Source: Fimbriimonadia bacterium (GTDB lineage: Bacteria; Armatimonadota; Fimbriimonadia; Fimbriimonadales; Fimbriimonadaceae). From it: 6,311 nucleotides of DNA. The notes under the pieces were generated by a model, which saw nothing but the letters and a program-made list of their open reading frames with translations, was not told the DNA's origin and did no database searches. Position numbers and translations under genes: made by a program. Of this stretch, positions 5,778 through 6,311 are shown one piece after another (positions within the stretch are counted from its first letter, which is position 1; the number at the start of each line of letters is the position of its first letter). The DNA is taken from contig JALGXY010000005.1 in the NCBI GenBank assembly GCA_029824495.1, positions 1 through 6,311 on the forward strand. The letters are read 5' to 3'.

Positions 5778-6188
5778 TCAGCCGAGCAGTTCGCGCAGCT
5801 TCGCTTCGATCACTTCTTCCGACGGAACTCCGTCGGGATAGCTGCGTCATGAGGGGGCGGCAGGTTCGGCCGGAGGATCATGGCCCATCAGGTCTGATCC
5901 ATTGACCAGAACGGTTGGAGAGCCATAGCCGGTCTTCAGATCATCTGGCGAGAGCTCATCCATCTGAACGACTTCAAAACCAGCACTATGCTCCAGCTTG
6001 GCGAGCACACTCATCATTCGGTCACCCAAAACCTCTGTCTGAGCGCAGCCGGGATAGGTCAGCAGTTCGATTTTGTGCCCTGCAGCATCGCTCGACAAGC
6101 GGCCAGAGGAATCGACCGGACCAGAGACTCCACCGCCGCTGCATCCAACCAGGAGCAACACCAGACCAGCCAACAGCTGCTTGCCCAT
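5778..6188 (-). CDS. Thioredoxin-fold lipoprotein, predicted selenoprotein (in-frame UGA = Sec)
   Basis: Read with selenocysteine at the in-frame TGA (5849-5847), this gene gives 136 residues; a conventional reading stops after 113. Residues 1-15 are a lipoprotein signal with lipobox LVGC and acylated Cys16, then a Gly/Ser-rich linker. The mature domain starts near 38: strand HKIELLTY, then PGCAQT with a CxxT active-site-like motif (Cys48-Thr51), a helix to about 67, strand FEVVQMD, and the GYGSPTVLVNG segment (87-97), whose SerPro is placed like the cis-proline of thioredoxin folds. Next come APS, Sec114, RSYPDGVPSEEV and a final amphipathic helix to TGA at 5780-5778. This resembles small thioredoxin-fold (seleno)proteins in which a Cys or Sec sits in an S-C/U-R-x-Y context, from memory of that family. 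I chose the ATG at 6188 over a TTG at 6197, which only adds three residues. A related, truncated copy lies upstream. Confidence 0.82.
5819..5836 (-). promoter_or_regulatory. Predicted bacterial SECIS hairpin, complete copy
   Basis: The RNA CCGACGG-AGUU-CCGUCGG forms a perfect 7-bp stem with a four-base loop that contains GU. The stem starts 10 bases after the UGA, and the loop G is 19 bases after it, within the 16-37 base range usually given for bacterial SECIS elements. It lies inside the coding frame, where it encodes DGVPS. SelB bound to this hairpin would deliver Sec-tRNA to the UGA. There is no T-run, so it is not a Rho-independent terminator. Confidence 0.7.
5847..5849 (-). other. Recoded UGA codon, predicted selenocysteine 114
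   Basis: The TGA is in frame between a Ser codon and an Arg codon, followed by 22 sense codons and a second TGA. The same codon occupies the same place in the upstream copy (6279-6277). The downstream differences between copies are largely synonymous or conservative, as expected of translated sequence. Ordinary genes in the window (signal peptidase, Nudix, sigma operon) end in TGA at normal lengths, so TGA is not a general sense codon here. Confidence 0.8.
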
Positions 6189-6200
6189 AGGATTCAATCA

Positions 6201-6280
6201 ACCAATCTCAGTCGAGCAGCTCGCGCAGCTTCGCTTCGATCACATCATCCGACGGAACTCCGTCGGGGTAGTGCCGTCAT
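6201..6280. repeat. Direct repeat, copy B (selenoprotein 3' end)
   Basis: Partner of 5771-5850, 430 bp away. Eight mismatches are spread along it: none in the 18-base hairpin, two in the Ser/His codon just after the UGA, and the rest at third positions or in acidic and small residues near the end. Confidence 0.9.
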
Positions 6281-6311
6281 GAAGGGACAGCGGGAACACT
6301 TGGATGGGGAG
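6208..6311 (-). CDS. Second selenoprotein copy, C-terminal part only (cut by window edge)
   Basis: Only the last part of this gene is in the window. Read from the right edge, it gives PHPSVPAVPS, then the in-frame TGA (6279-6277, predicted Sec), then RHYPDGVPSDDV and a helix ending KLRELLD before TGA at 6210-6208. The post-Sec tail has 22 residues, as in the neighbouring copy, and differs at four of them (Ser/His, two Glu/Asp, Gly/Asp). The ten residues before Sec differ more but keep the same proline-rich character and the Pro-Ser just before Sec. The stop lies 19 bp before the ATG of the next copy. The N-terminal half, including any lipobox and CxxT motif, is outside the window. Confidence 0.75.
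6249..6266 (-). promoter_or_regulatory. Predicted bacterial SECIS hairpin, second copy
   Basis: Identical base for base to the hairpin at 5819-5836, with the same 10-base distance from its UGA (6279-6277). Flanking third-codon positions differ between the copies, so exact conservation of all 18 bases fits selection on RNA structure as well as protein, although the short distance since duplication could also explain it. Confidence 0.68.

Larger units (their letters stand above)
5771..5850. repeat. Direct repeat, copy A (selenoprotein 3' end)
   Basis: This 80-bp segment matches 6201-6280 at 72 of 80 positions, without gaps, at an offset of 430 bp. It covers the UGA, the hairpin, the last 22 codons, the stop and about 7 bases beyond it. 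Identity falls off before the UGA, as far as the second copy can be read. It marks a tandem duplication of the selenoprotein gene. Confidence 0.9.

Noticed and set aside
5819..5836. The GC-rich hairpins as Rho-independent terminators or REP-like repeats
   Set aside because: They lack a T-run, lie inside coding sequence at a fixed 10-base distance from a UGA, and are seen only in the two copies of one gene.
5847..5849. The TGA as a true stop, nonsense mutation or sequencing error
   Set aside because: The same TGA occurs in a diverged second copy, with an open, conserved tail and the same hairpin after it. Independent errors or decay would not keep the frame and the synonymous pattern in both.

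Overview
The window is a gene-dense stretch of bacterial chromosome (about 54% GC by eye) with no insertion sequence, phage gene, CRISPR array, tRNA or rRNA visible. Every stretch is either coding or a short intergenic gap. The phylum is not certain. A DUF4446 protein, an ECF sigma factor with a single-pass anti-sigma factor, secreted lipoproteins and sparse Shine-Dalgarno signals suggest a free-living bacterium outside the well-studied groups. Armatimonadota is my best guess and Planctomycetota an alternative; this is inference only.

Layout. A partial gene of unknown function on the + strand (to 698) runs tail to tail into a minus-strand operon. That operon, in transcription order, is a DUF4446 membrane protein (2672-2160), an ECF sigma factor (2163-1567, ATGA overlap with the preceding gene) and a membrane-anchored anti-sigma factor (1538-681) whose C-terminus looks like a secretin/TonB short N-terminal (STN) domain. 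A 53-bp divergent intergenic region (2673-2725) holds a perfect 17-bp palindrome and a two-way -10 element. It separates the operon from a rightward pair: type I signal peptidase (2726-3217) and a Nudix hydrolase (3225-3704). The Nudix gene meets purF (5201-3687, minus) tail to tail. purF encodes a complete glutamine PRPP amidotransferase of the [4Fe-4S], propeptide-bearing type.

Upstream of purF on the same strand is a run of small lipoprotein genes, and this is the most interesting part. The gene at 6188-5778 has an in-frame TGA (5849-5847) that ends the naive reading frame at 113 residues. The reading frame continues for 22 more sense codons to a normal stop. Ten bases after the TGA is a 7-bp hairpin with a GU-containing loop, placed where bacterial SECIS elements sit. 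A second copy, cut by the window edge (6311-6208), has the same TGA, an identical hairpin and a matching 22-codon tail that differs by mostly synonymous or conservative changes and has no indels. I read both as selenocysteine-containing, thioredoxin-fold lipoproteins in tandem. Other TGA codons here end genes of normal length, so the code is not globally reassigned. If this is right, selA, selB, selC and selD should be present elsewhere in the genome.

How the genes fit together: the sigma/anti-sigma pair and DUF4446 protein look like one envelope-sensing module; signal peptidase I processes exported proteins; the lipoproteins are probably anchored outside the cytoplasmic membrane, where a Cys/Sec redox pair could act on thiols or peroxides. 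purF and the Nudix gene are housekeeping nucleotide-metabolism genes with no obvious link to the rest.
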